In this document: positions 26,912 to 35,659 of the stretch, piece after piece
How positions within the stretch are numbered: position 1 is the first letter of the stretch
How the letters are laid out: every line of letters starts with the position of its first letter
Origin: an uncultured Burkholderiales bacterium
GTDB taxonomy: Bacteria > Pseudomonadota > Gammaproteobacteria > Burkholderiales > Burkholderiaceae_C
Assembly (NCBI GenBank): GCA_903870145.1
Contig: CAIQBO010000028.1
Coordinates: forward strand, 1 to 64,000
Length of the DNA stretch: 64,000 bases
Reading direction: 5' to 3'
Program-made: the position numbers and the translations under genes
Notes under the pieces: generated by a model
Databases searched by the model: none
The model's input: only the letters and a program-made list of their open reading frames with translations
What the model was told of the DNA's origin: nothing

Positions 26912-26926
26912 TGTAGTTTTATTACG
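26912..26926. promoter_or_regulatory. HexR/RpiR-type operator candidate between amylase and pullulanase
   Basis: TGTAGTTTTATTACG matches TGTARTWWWAYTACA at 14 of 15 positions. Its centre (26919) is 25.5 bases from the LacI-type box centre, the same gap and order as at the TonB receptor when read toward the amylase operon. A TACGAT overlapping its right end could be the -10 of the pullulanase promoter. Confidence 0.65.
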
Positions 26927-26961
26927 ATAATTCTGCATATTTCAAAATTACCATTCTGTTG

Positions 26962-29733
26962 ATGTTTTCGGTGAACCTCGTGCCCCGCCACACTGTTGCC
27001 ACTTGCGCTTTGCTCAGCGCGCTGTGTGTGGGCTTGACTGCGCCTTGCAGTGCAGTGCAAGCGGCCGCTCAAGCCAACCCGGCCGAGTTGAAAACCCTGT
27101 GCGACAGTGCCTTGGGCAGTCAAGTCTTACATGCCAACACGCAGCAATGGCCGGCACAAGCCGTATGGCTGAACAGAGCAAGCCTGCATTGGCCCCAAGC
27201 CAGCCCGCAGCCTGGCTCCAAGTGGCGCTTGCTCAGCTCGCGCGAAGGAGGCTTGTTAATTTCAGCCGGGCAGGCCGCCTCGGGGGTGGACCAAGCTTGG
27301 AGTCTGAGGCAGCTGGACAGTCCGGCAAAACAAGATATCAATCAGGGCGTGGCATTGGAGATGCCCGCCTTGTCAGAGGCCACCTTGCGCCAGATGCATG
27401 CCACCCAAACCCTGTTGGTGCAAGAAGATGCACAGGGCCGCATTCTCCAAGCAACGCGCCTGCAAGTGGCCAAAGCTTTGGACGATTTGTTTGCCGATGC
27501 GGCCCAGAACACCCCCTTGGGCGCACAAGTCTTGGCCAGTGGCAAAGGCTCTGGCCGATCGAGCAGCACCCAGTTCAGCCTTTGGGCTCCCACCGCGCAA
27601 GCGGTTCAGGTGTGCGTGTATGGCGGGCCCCACAGCGCTGCACAAGCGCTTGTCAAACTCCAGCGCGATGAGGCCTCGGGCGTCTGGCAAAGCAGCGCGT
27701 CACTGGCGCAAGCCGGCTCTTACTACCGCTATGCAGTGGAGGTGTTTGTGCCTGGCGTGGGCCGTGTGCGCAATTTCGTGAACGACCCCTATGCCGTGAG
27801 TTTGAGTGCCAACTCGTTGCGCAGCTATGTTGCAGATTTGAATGCGCCCAACTTGAAGCCCCAAGGATGGCAGCAACACAAAGCGCCAAGGACTGTGACG
27901 CACGCAGTCGACATGGCCATTTATGAACTGCATGTGCGTGATTTCTCAGCCTTTGACGCCAGTGTGCCTGCACACCAGCGCGGCAAATACTTGGCTTTCA
28001 CGCAGCGCAATTCCAAGGGCATGCGCCATTTGCGCGCGCTGGCCAAAGCCGGCATGACCGATTTGCATTTGTTGCCAGTGTTTGACTTTGCCACGGTGCC
28101 AGAGAAAAATTGCCGCCCAGATGCGCAGGCTACGGCGTCTGAAGACTGCTTCAATTGGGGCTATGACCCCCTGCATTTCAATGCGCCTGAGGGCAGTTAC
28201 GCCAGTGATGCGGACGATGGTGCCAAGCGCATTGTGGAGCTCAGGCGCATGGTGCAAGCGCTGCATCAAGCTGGCTGGCGTGTGGGCATGGACATGGTCT
28301 ACAACCACACTTCAGCATCAGGCCAGCATCTGCAATCGGTGCTGGACCGGATTGTGCCGGGCTACTACCACCGCTTGAATGCCATGGGTGAGGTGGAGCA
28401 ATCCACCTGCTGCAGCAACACCGCCACTGAAAACCGAATGATGGCCAAATTGATGTCTGACTCGGTGCTGCTGTGGGCCCAGCACTACAAGCTCGATTCT
28501 TTTCGCTTTGACTTGATGGGCCATCAACCTCGGCAAGCGATGATGCAAACGCAAGCGCGCGTTCAAAAAGCCACAGGGCGGCGCATTGACTTTGTTGGCG
28601 AGGGTTGGAATTTTGGGGAGGTGGCCAACGGCCAGCGGTTTGTACAAGCGTCTCAGTTGTCATTGAATGGCAGCGGTATTGGCACATTCAACGACCGCTT
28701 GCGTGATGCCATTCGCGGCGGCAGTGCCAGCGACTCGATTGAAAACCTGATGAGAACGCCGGGCTATGTGAGTGGGCAAGGCGATGTGCGAGTGGCCGCA
28801 GACCAAGTCCGGGCTGGGCTTGCCGGCTCACTGCGAAACTATCGATTGCAGACTTGGGATGGCACAGAAAAAATGCTGCAAGACATTCCCTACAGCGATC
28901 AGCCTACGGGCTATGCAAGCCAGCCCAGCGAGGTGGTGAACTACGCCGAAAATCACGACAACCTGAGTTTGTATGACAGCCTGAGTTACAAATTGCCGCG
29001 CGAGACCTCTGGCGCTGAACGTGCGCGCGTGCAGGTGTTGGCCGGTGCATTGACCGCTTTGAGCCAAGGTGTGGCCTACTTTCATGCCGGCATGGAGATC
29101 CTGCGCTCTAAATCACTCGATGGCAACAGCTTTGACTCAGGGGATGCCTTGAACCGCTTAGACTGGTCGTATCAAAGCAATGGCTGGGGCACCGCAGTGC
29201 CGCCGGCTTCAGGTTCGCAGGCAGAGCAGTCGTTGCGCTTGTCTTTGTTGCAAGACGCTCGCCTTCAACCCAGCCAGGCAGATATTTTGTGGACGCGCCA
29301 GGCTTACTTTGATTGGCTCACGATTCGCAAAAGCACGGGCTTGCTGCGACTGCAAAGCGCCAGCGAGATCAACAAGCGCTTGAAGTTTTTCAACACGGGC
29401 CCCAGTGGCAATGCGGCCTTGATCGCTGCCCAGTTGAGCGGGGAAGGGTTGAATGATTTTGCACAATTGTTTTATTTTGTGAACGTTTCACAGCAAACTC
29501 TCAGCTTCCAAGACGCCCAATTTGCAGGGAAATCTTTTGTCTTGCATCCAGTGCACATGGCGCGCAACGCGGCTGACAAACGCCCCATGGAGATGGCGCG
29601 TTACGATGGCACTTCGGGTACATTTTCAATTCCACCGCGAACGGCATTGGTGTTTGTTTTGCCGCAACCGAGCAAACGCATGCGCACACAGACAAGCGCA
29701 GCAGCAGCCCCATTGACAAGCGCCAAACTATGA
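26962..29733 (+). CDS. Pullulanase-type debranching enzyme (GH13), exported
   Basis: A 923-residue alpha-1,6-debranching enzyme. A signal peptide spans about the first 35 residues (cleavage near VQAAAQ). A long N-terminal region precedes a CBM48-like beta domain (about 200-290; TQFSLWAPTAQAVQV). The motif FNWGYDP (397-403) is the type I pullulanase hallmark (YNWGYDP). Catalytic residues are Asp517 (SFRFDLMG), Glu547 (FVGEGWN) and the Asp of AENHDN near 655. Its stop overlaps the ATG of the sugar-binding protein by 4 bases (ATGA), so enzyme and importer are translationally coupled. A TTG one codon upstream is an alternative start. Confidence 0.9.
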   Translation: MFSVNLVPRHTVATCALLSALCVGLTAPCSAVQAAAQANPAELKTLCDSALGSQVLHANTQQWPAQAVWLNRASLHWPQASPQPGSKWRLLSSREGGLLISAGQAASGVDQAWSLRQLDSPAKQDINQGVALEMPALSEATLRQMHATQTLLVQEDAQGRILQATRLQVAKALDDLFADAAQNTPLGAQVLASGKGSGRSSSTQFSLWAPTAQAVQVCVYGGPHSAAQALVKLQRDEASGVWQSSASLAQAGSYYRYAVEVFVPGVGRVRNFVNDPYAVSLSANSLRSYVADLNAPNLKPQGWQQHKAPRTVTHAVDMAIYELHVRDFSAFDASVPAHQRGKYLAFTQRNSKGMRHLRALAKAGMTDLHLLPVFDFATVPEKNCRPDAQATASEDCFNWGYDPLHFNAPEGSYASDADDGAKRIVELRRMVQALHQAGWRVGMDMVYNHTSASGQHLQSVLDRIVPGYYHRLNAMGEVEQSTCCSNTATENRMMAKLMSDSVLLWAQHYKLDSFRFDLMGHQPRQAMMQTQARVQKATGRRIDFVGEGWNFGEVANGQRFVQASQLSLNGSGIGTFNDRLRDAIRGGSASDSIENLMRTPGYVSGQGDVRVAADQVRAGLAGSLRNYRLQTWDGTEKMLQDIPYSDQPTGYASQPSEVVNYAENHDNLSLYDSLSYKLPRETSGAERARVQVLAGALTALSQGVAYFHAGMEILRSKSLDGNSFDSGDALNRLDWSYQSNGWGTAVPPASGSQAEQSLRLSLLQDARLQPSQADILWTRQAYFDWLTIRKSTGLLRLQSASEINKRLKFFNTGPSGNAALIAAQLSGEGLNDFAQLFYFVNVSQQTLSFQDAQFAGKSFVLHPVHMARNAADKRPMEMARYDGTSGTFSIPPRTALVFVLPQPSKRMRTQTSAAAAPLTSAKL

Positions 29734-31031
29734 CATTCCAGCCCTTTGCAGCCGCCCGACTCTGCGCGCTTGCCCTTGCGTCAAAACGACTGCGGTGGCT
29801 GCAGGCGCTGGTGCTGAGCTGGGTGGTCTTGAGCCCGGCCCGAGCCGTTGAGATCACCATCACCTGCGGCCCCAACGGCAATGATGTTGAATTTTGTTTG
29901 AAGCACGCACAGGCCTGGGCCGCTCAAACAGGCAACACGATCAAAAACTTTTCTCCACCCACAAGCCCTACCGAAAAGTTGGCGCTGTACCGCCAGTTGT
30001 TTGCAGCCAAATCGGGCGACATTGATGTGGTGCAAATCGACACCGTTTGGCCTGGTATTTTGAAAGACCATTTGCTGGACTTAAAGCCTTACAGCAAAGG
30101 CATTGAAAGCGAGCACTTCCCAGCCATCATTGCCAACAACAGTGTCAATGGCAAGTTGCTGGGCATGCCGTGGTACACCGATGCAGGCTTGTTGTACTAC
30201 CGCGCTGACTTGCTCAAAAAACATGGCTTGAAGGTGCCCACCACGTGGGAGGAGTTGACTCAAACTGCGCTGAAAGTGCAAAGCGCCGAACGCGCCAAAG
30301 GTGACTTGGATTTCCATGGCTATGTGTTCCAAGCCAAGGCCTACGAGGGGCTGACTTGCAACGCTTTAGAGTGGGTCAGCGGGCACGGCGGGGGCACCGT
30401 GGTGGGGCCGGATGGTCAGATCACCATTGGCAACGCACAAGCTGTCAAAGCGCTGAACATGGCGGCCTCCTGGATTGGCAGCATCAGCCCAGCAGGTGTC
30501 TTGAATTACGAAGAAGAAGAGGCACGCGGCGTGTTTCAAAATGGCAATGCCTTGTTCATGCGCAATTGGCCCTATGCTTGGTCGCTGATGCAAAAGAGTG
30601 GCAGCTTGGTCAAAGGCAAAGTGGGCGTGGCCAAACTGCCCGGCAGCCCCAGCGCCGCAACCTTAGGTGGTTGGCAATTGGGGGTGTCTAAATACTCTAA
30701 ACACGCGGCGGTCGCTGCTGACTTGGTGATGTACATGACCAGTGCATCGGTGCAAAAAGCGCGCGCCATCAGCGGCTCTTACAACCCAACTTTGCCAGCC
30801 TTGTACAAAGACCCCGAAGTGATTCAGGCCAACGAATTCATGGCCACCTTGGCCGATGTGTTTGCCAACAGCGTGGCACGCCCCACCACTGCAACGGGGC
30901 TGAAATACCCGCAGGTGAGCCAAAGTTTTTGGAACGCCGCGCACGAAGTCATGTCCAAGCGGGCCACGGGCGAAGAGGCGGTGGCCAAATTGGAGTCGCG
31001 CCTGAAACAAATTCGGCGCAAACATTGGTAA
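29730..31031 (+). CDS. Maltose/alpha-glucoside ABC transporter substrate-binding protein
   Basis: A 433-residue periplasmic receptor of the family 1 solute-binding proteins (MalE/ThuE/AglE-like). The signal sequence is long, with a basic N-terminus and a cleavage site near PARA-VE (about 39-40). The body holds typical features: DIDVVQIDTVWPG near 93-105 and GMPWYTDAGLLYYR, which lines the sugar site. Two Cys near the mature N-terminus (TCGPNG, EFCLKH) may form a disulfide. The ATG overlaps the pullulanase stop. It delivers maltodextrins to the two permeases encoded next. Confidence 0.9.
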   Translation: MTFQPFAAARLCALALASKRLRWLQALVLSWVVLSPARAVEITITCGPNGNDVEFCLKHAQAWAAQTGNTIKNFSPPTSPTEKLALYRQLFAAKSGDIDVVQIDTVWPGILKDHLLDLKPYSKGIESEHFPAIIANNSVNGKLLGMPWYTDAGLLYYRADLLKKHGLKVPTTWEELTQTALKVQSAERAKGDLDFHGYVFQAKAYEGLTCNALEWVSGHGGGTVVGPDGQITIGNAQAVKALNMAASWIGSISPAGVLNYEEEEARGVFQNGNALFMRNWPYAWSLMQKSGSLVKGKVGVAKLPGSPSAATLGGWQLGVSKYSKHAAVAADLVMYMTSASVQKARAISGSYNPTLPALYKDPEVIQANEFMATLADVFANSVARPTTATGLKYPQVSQSFWNAAHEVMSKRATGEEAVAKLESRLKQIRRKHW

Positions 31032-31042
31032 GGTCAACAACT

Positions 31043-31957
31043 TTGAATTCCAGAATCAAAACCGCCTGGCTGTTCTTGGCCCCCATGATCGCGCTGATGC
31101 TGATCGTGGCCGTGTGGCCGCTGGCGCGCTCGATTTGGTTCAGCTTCACGGACACCAATATCAACGACATCGCAAGCTCAGAGTTTGTGGGTTGGGAAAA
31201 TTATTTTGGTGAATATGGTTTGTTTTTCAACCCCCATGAAGACGGCGGTTTTTGGGCCAGCGATTGGGGCACTTCGGTTCGCAACACCTTCAGCTTTGCC
31301 ATCGTCTCTGTGATCTTGGAAACTTTGACGGGTCTGGGTGTGGCGCTGCTTTTGAACCAAGAGTTCAAAGGCCGCGCATGGGTGCGCACCGCAGTGCTGG
31401 TGCCCTGGGCGATTCCAACCATCGTCTCGGCCAAGATGTGGGGCTGGATGCTGAACGACCAATTTGGTGTGATCAACGCTTACTTGATATCTTGGGGTCT
31501 GATTTCGCAAAAAATTGCCTGGACCGCAGACCCCACTTATGCCTTATGGGCCGTGGTCTTGGTGGACGTTTGGAAAACCACGCCCTTCATGGCTTTGTTG
31601 ATCTTGGCAGCATTGCAAACTGTGCCCAAAGACTGTTATGAAGCCGCTCACGTGGATGGCGTGCACCCGTTGCGCGTGTTTTGGAAAATCACGCTGCCCT
31701 TGATTCGCCAACCTTTGCTGGTGGCCATTGTGTTCAGGCTGCTGGATTCACTGCGCGTGTTTGATTTGATTTATGTGATGACGGCCAACAGCAGCAGCAC
31801 CATCAGCATGTCAGGGTTTGTGCGCCGAGAAATGGTGGAGTACGGCAACATGGGCTTTGGCGCAGCGGCATCAACTTCTTTGTTTTTGATCATCTTCTTG
31901 ACAGCCATTGTGTTCTTGCGCGTAGCCCGCGTGAAATTGTCGCAGGACAACCCATGA
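31043..31957 (+). CDS. ABC sugar transporter permease (MalF-type)
   Basis: A 304-residue inner-membrane permease with six predicted helices. The EAA loop that docks the ATPase is EAAHVDGVHPLRVFWKITLP near residue 200. I choose a TTG start at 31043 with AAGGT nine bases upstream, giving MNSRIKTAWLFLAPM; upstream in-frame codons would overlap the binding-protein gene. The stop overlaps the next permease start (ATGA). Together with that permease it forms the membrane channel of a maltose/trehalose-type importer. Confidence 0.9.
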   Translation: MNSRIKTAWLFLAPMIALMLIVAVWPLARSIWFSFTDTNINDIASSEFVGWENYFGEYGLFFNPHEDGGFWASDWGTSVRNTFSFAIVSVILETLTGLGVALLLNQEFKGRAWVRTAVLVPWAIPTIVSAKMWGWMLNDQFGVINAYLISWGLISQKIAWTADPTYALWAVVLVDVWKTTPFMALLILAALQTVPKDCYEAAHVDGVHPLRVFWKITLPLIRQPLLVAIVFRLLDSLRVFDLIYVMTANSSSTISMSGFVRREMVEYGNMGFGAAASTSLFLIIFLTAIVFLRVARVKLSQDNP

Positions 31958-32790
31958 TCAACCGCTCTAAGTGGGCCACCGCGTTCATCTATTTGGCCTC
32001 CATTTGCGTGGTGCTGGTGTCGGTCTACCCCTTTGTGTATGCGGTTTCCACATCGCTCAAATCAGGCACGGCTTTGTTCAACACGCAGTTGCTGCCCAGC
32101 GATGCGGACCTGCGCAATTACCGCGCGTTGTTTGAAGGCGCTCAACCCTTTGGGCGCAGCTTGCTCAACTCCATCATGGTGGCGCTATTGACCGTGAGCT
32201 TGGCCTTGCTGATGGGCGTGACCGCCGCGTATGCCTTGGGCCGCATTCGTTTTAAAGGCAAGGGCTTGCTGCTGGTTTGTATTTTGAGTGTCTCGATGTT
32301 CCCGCAGGTGGCGGTTTTGTCGGGCATGTTTGAGCTGATTCAATCGCTGGGGCTTTACAACAAGGCCATTGGTTTGGTGCTGCCCTACACCATCTTCACT
32401 TTGCCTTTCACGGTCTGGATTTTGACCACTTTCATGCGCGAGTTGCCCATTGAGTTGGAAGAGGCTGCGATCATGGACGGTTGTGGTCCGCTTCGAATTA
32501 TTTTTCAAGTTTTCATGCCTCTGTTGTGGCCGGCTCTGGTCTCCACGGGTTTGCTGGCTTTCATTGGCGCATGGAATGAGTTTTTGTTTGCACTGACTTT
32601 TGTGATCAACGACACCGAGCGCACCGTGCCAGTGGCGATCTCTTTGATTGCAGGTACAACGGCTTTTGAAATTCCGTGGGGCACCATCATGGCAGGCTCG
32701 GTGGTTGTCACCGTGCCTTTGCTGTTGTTGGTGTTCTTTTTCCAAAAACGCATCGTCTCTGGCCTGACTGCTGGTGCGGTGAAGGGTTAA
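31954..32790 (+). CDS. ABC sugar transporter permease (MalG-type)
   Basis: A 278-residue permease with six helices, the usual partner of the MalF-type subunit. The EAA loop reads ELEEAAIMDGCGPLRIIFQV (about 168-187). The N-terminal helix and the ALGRIRFKGK cytosolic loop are typical of the second permease of carbohydrate uptake transporter family 1. It starts inside the last codons of the previous gene and is followed 20 bases later by the alpha-glucosidase gene. Confidence 0.9.
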   Translation: MINRSKWATAFIYLASICVVLVSVYPFVYAVSTSLKSGTALFNTQLLPSDADLRNYRALFEGAQPFGRSLLNSIMVALLTVSLALLMGVTAAYALGRIRFKGKGLLLVCILSVSMFPQVAVLSGMFELIQSLGLYNKAIGLVLPYTIFTLPFTVWILTTFMRELPIELEEAAIMDGCGPLRIIFQVFMPLLWPALVSTGLLAFIGAWNEFLFALTFVINDTERTVPVAISLIAGTTAFEIPWGTIMAGSVVVTVPLLLLVFFFQKRIVSGLTAGAVKG

Positions 32791-32810
32791 CTTTTATTTC
32801 TCTCTAAAGC

Positions 32811-34451
32811 ATGAGCAAAGCATCTAACAACAACTGGTGGCGCGGCGGCGTGATTTATCAAATTTACCCGCGCTCCTTCATGGACAGCAATGGCGATGGC
32901 GTGGGTGATTTGCCCGGCATCACGCAGCGTTTGGATTACGTTGCCCAATTGGGTGTTGATGCGATTTGGTTGTCGCCCATTTTCAAAAGCCCAATGAAAG
33001 ATTTTGGCTATGACGTGAGCGACTACTGCGACATCGACCCTTTGTTTGGCAACTTGGATGACTTTCGCGCCTTGACCCAAAAAGCCCATGGCTTGGGTTT
33101 GAAAGTGATGATCGACCAAGTGCTCTCGCACACCTCAGACCAGCACCCCTGGTTTGAGGAAAGCCGTGCATCGCGCGAGAACGACAAAGCCGATTGGTAT
33201 GTATGGGCCGATGCCAAAGACGATGGCAACCCACCCAACAATTGGTTGTCTATTTTTGGCGGCAGCGCTTGGCAGTGGGACACGCGCCGCCGCCAGTATT
33301 ACATGCACAATTTTTTGACCAGCCAGCCTGACTTGAATTTTCACAACCCTGCGGTGGTGCAGGCCATTTTGGGCACTGTGAAATTTTGGCTGGACTTGGG
33401 TGTAGATGGTTACCGCTTGGACACGGCCAACTTTTACTTCCACGACAAACAACTGCGCAACAACCCAGGCCGCGGCAAGCCACAAGGTGAGGACCCTGCC
33501 GTAAGCGAAGTCAACCCCTACAGTTGGCAGTGGCACAAGTACGATAAAACGCAGCCTGAAAATCTTGCTTTCTTAAAACAATTGCGCAACTTGCTGGACC
33601 AATACCCCAACACCACCATGGTGGGCGAAATTGGCGACGACGATGGGTTGGCCACCATGGCCGAGTACACCAGCGGCGGCGACAAACTGCACATGGCCTA
33701 CAGCTTTGATTTGCTCGGCACCGACTGCAGCAGCACTTACTTGCACGGTTTGATGACGCGCTTCGCTGAAAAAAATGCAACGGGCTGGCCCTCTTGGGCT
33801 TTGTCCAATCATGATGTGGCCAGGTTGGCCACGCGCTGGAATGCAGACATGCCGGACGCGCGCAAATTGCGCTTGTCAGCCGCCTTTCAAATGTGTTTGC
33901 GCGGCACGCCTTGCCTGTATCAAGGCGACGAGCTGGGTTTGCCAGAGGCGCAAGTGGCCTTTGAAGATTTGCAAGACCCCTATGGCGTCACGATGTGGCC
34001 TGAGTTCAAAGGCCGGGATGGCTGCCGCACCCCCATGCCTTGGGACGCGCAAGCGCCAGACATGGGCTTTGGCAGTGGCGCACACAAACCTTGGTTGCCA
34101 TTGACTGCGTCGTACCGTGCGTTGGCAGTGTCTGCGCAAGAAAAGGACTCTGCCTCATTGCTGAATTTTTACCGCAACTTGCTGCATTGGCGACAAGCGC
34201 AAACGGTGCTGCTGCAAGGCGAGCAGTCGCTTCTGCCATTGCACGTGCAAGTCATGTGGTTTGTTCGCAGCCACGAAGGCCAGCGCGTCTTGTGCGCTTT
34301 TAACTTCAGTGATCATGCCGCTCAGTTGACATTGCCCCAAGGCATGCAGGCCAGCAGCGTTTTGGATTTGCCGGGCTTGCAAGGGGGTCTGCTTCAAGGG
34401 CAGAGCTTGCAATTCAAAGCCTTTGGCGGTTTACTTTTGAGTTTGGTTTGA
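32811..34451 (+). CDS. Cytoplasmic alpha-glucosidase (GH13)
   Basis: A 546-residue GH13 enzyme without signal peptide, so it should act in the cytosol on imported maltooligosaccharides and release glucose. Catalytic residues are Asp204 (GYRLDTANF), Glu273 (MVGEIGDD) and Asp335 (LSNHDVAR). The N-terminal WWRGGVIYQIYPRSFMDSNG is typical of the oligo-1,6-glucosidase/alpha-glucosidase group (GH13 subfamilies 17/23/31 area). The position between the permease and ATPase genes of the importer supports the role. Activity on alpha-1,4 versus alpha-1,6 bonds cannot be fixed by eye. Confidence 0.92.
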   Translation: MSKASNNNWWRGGVIYQIYPRSFMDSNGDGVGDLPGITQRLDYVAQLGVDAIWLSPIFKSPMKDFGYDVSDYCDIDPLFGNLDDFRALTQKAHGLGLKVMIDQVLSHTSDQHPWFEESRASRENDKADWYVWADAKDDGNPPNNWLSIFGGSAWQWDTRRRQYYMHNFLTSQPDLNFHNPAVVQAILGTVKFWLDLGVDGYRLDTANFYFHDKQLRNNPGRGKPQGEDPAVSEVNPYSWQWHKYDKTQPENLAFLKQLRNLLDQYPNTTMVGEIGDDDGLATMAEYTSGGDKLHMAYSFDLLGTDCSSTYLHGLMTRFAEKNATGWPSWALSNHDVARLATRWNADMPDARKLRLSAAFQMCLRGTPCLYQGDELGLPEAQVAFEDLQDPYGVTMWPEFKGRDGCRTPMPWDAQAPDMGFGSGAHKPWLPLTASYRALAVSAQEKDSASLLNFYRNLLHWRQAQTVLLQGEQSLLPLHVQVMWFVRSHEGQRVLCAFNFSDHAAQLTLPQGMQASSVLDLPGLQGGLLQGQSLQFKAFGGLLLSLV

Positions 34452-34511
34452 AGATGAGTCTGGCTCTGAACAATTCAATCAACCGGGGGCATTGCCCTTG
34501 CGGAGAATGCC

Positions 34512-35648
34512 ATGTCACGCATTGACTTTCAAAATATCTGCAAGCGCTATTCACCGCAATTGCCCTTGACGATCAACAACGCTCAAATCACGATCGAGCA
34601 AGGTGAGTTTTGCGTTTTTGTTGGCCCCTCAGGTTGCGGCAAGTCGACCTTGCTGCGCATGGTGGCGGGCTTGGAGGAGATCAGCTCGGGTGACTTGCTG
34701 ATCGAAGGGCGGCGCATGAACGACTTGCCACCCGCACAACGCGGCGTGGCCATGGTGTTTCAGAGTTACGCGCTGTATCCGCACATGACGGTAGCCCAGA
34801 ACATGGCCTTTGGTCTGCGCGTGCTGGGCTCGGACAAAGCAGAGATTGATCGCAAAGTCAAAGCAGCGGCAGATATCTTGCAGTTGACACCTTTGCTCGA
34901 GCGCTTGCCCAAAGCTTTGTCGGGGGGACAGCGCCAGCGGGTGGCCATTGGCCGGGCCATTGTGAAAGAGCCCAAAGTGTTTTTGTTTGACGAGCCTTTG
35001 TCGAATTTAGACGCAGCCCTTCGTGTGCAAACGCGTTTGGAGATTGCCAAACTGCACAAAGACATGGGCTCGGCCAGCATGGTCTATGTCACGCACGATC
35101 AAGTCGAGGCCATGACCTTGGCGCACAAAATTGTTTTGCTGCACACTGGCGATTTGATTCAAGAGCGCGGCAGCATTGCGCAAGTGGGAACGCCCATGAA
35201 CTTGTACCACCGGCCTGCCAGTTTGTTTGTGGCTGAGTTCATTGGTTCACCCAAAATGAACTTGCTCTCGGGCCATTTGCTGCGGGCCGAAGAAAACTAT
35301 GCGCTGGTGCGTATTGGCGGTCATGAGATCAGTGTGGCGGTTGATGCACGGCATTTGCAAATGGGCGCGCAGGTGCAAGTGGGGGTTCGGCCTGAACACA
35401 TTGCAGTGGCAGGCAGTGGTGGAGGTGCGGGCATTTTGAGCCACTTGCATCACTTAGAGCGCTTGGGTGATTCGTCGCTTTTGTATGTGCGCGTCGGGGT
35501 GGATCAGCCGATCACCACCGTCAAAGTTGACGGCAGCTCTCAGGCCCTTTTTGGAAGCGCCTTGACGCTGCGCTTATTGCCCGAACATTTGCACTTGTTT
35601 GACAGCCAGGGGATGGCTTGCCGCCGCACGCTGGAGTTGCCCATCTGA
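34512..35648 (+). CDS. ABC sugar transporter ATP-binding protein (MalK/UgpC-type)
   Basis: A 378-residue ATPase that powers the maltodextrin importer. It has Walker A GPSGCGKST (about 38-46), signature LSGGQRQRVAIGRA, Walker B LFDEPLSNLDA and the His switch THDQVEAM. A C-terminal TOBE/OB regulatory domain (about 240-378) follows, as in MalK. The gene lies 60 bases after the alpha-glucosidase and ends 11 bases from the convergent large amylase gene; no terminator hairpin is obvious between them. Confidence 0.92.
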   Translation: MSRIDFQNICKRYSPQLPLTINNAQITIEQGEFCVFVGPSGCGKSTLLRMVAGLEEISSGDLLIEGRRMNDLPPAQRGVAMVFQSYALYPHMTVAQNMAFGLRVLGSDKAEIDRKVKAAADILQLTPLLERLPKALSGGQRQRVAIGRAIVKEPKVFLFDEPLSNLDAALRVQTRLEIAKLHKDMGSASMVYVTHDQVEAMTLAHKIVLLHTGDLIQERGSIAQVGTPMNLYHRPASLFVAEFIGSPKMNLLSGHLLRAEENYALVRIGGHEISVAVDARHLQMGAQVQVGVRPEHIAVAGSGGGAGILSHLHHLERLGDSSLLYVRVGVDQPITTVKVDGSSQALFGSALTLRLLPEHLHLFDSQGMACRRTLELPI

Positions 35649-35659
35649 CTTGTAAGGTT

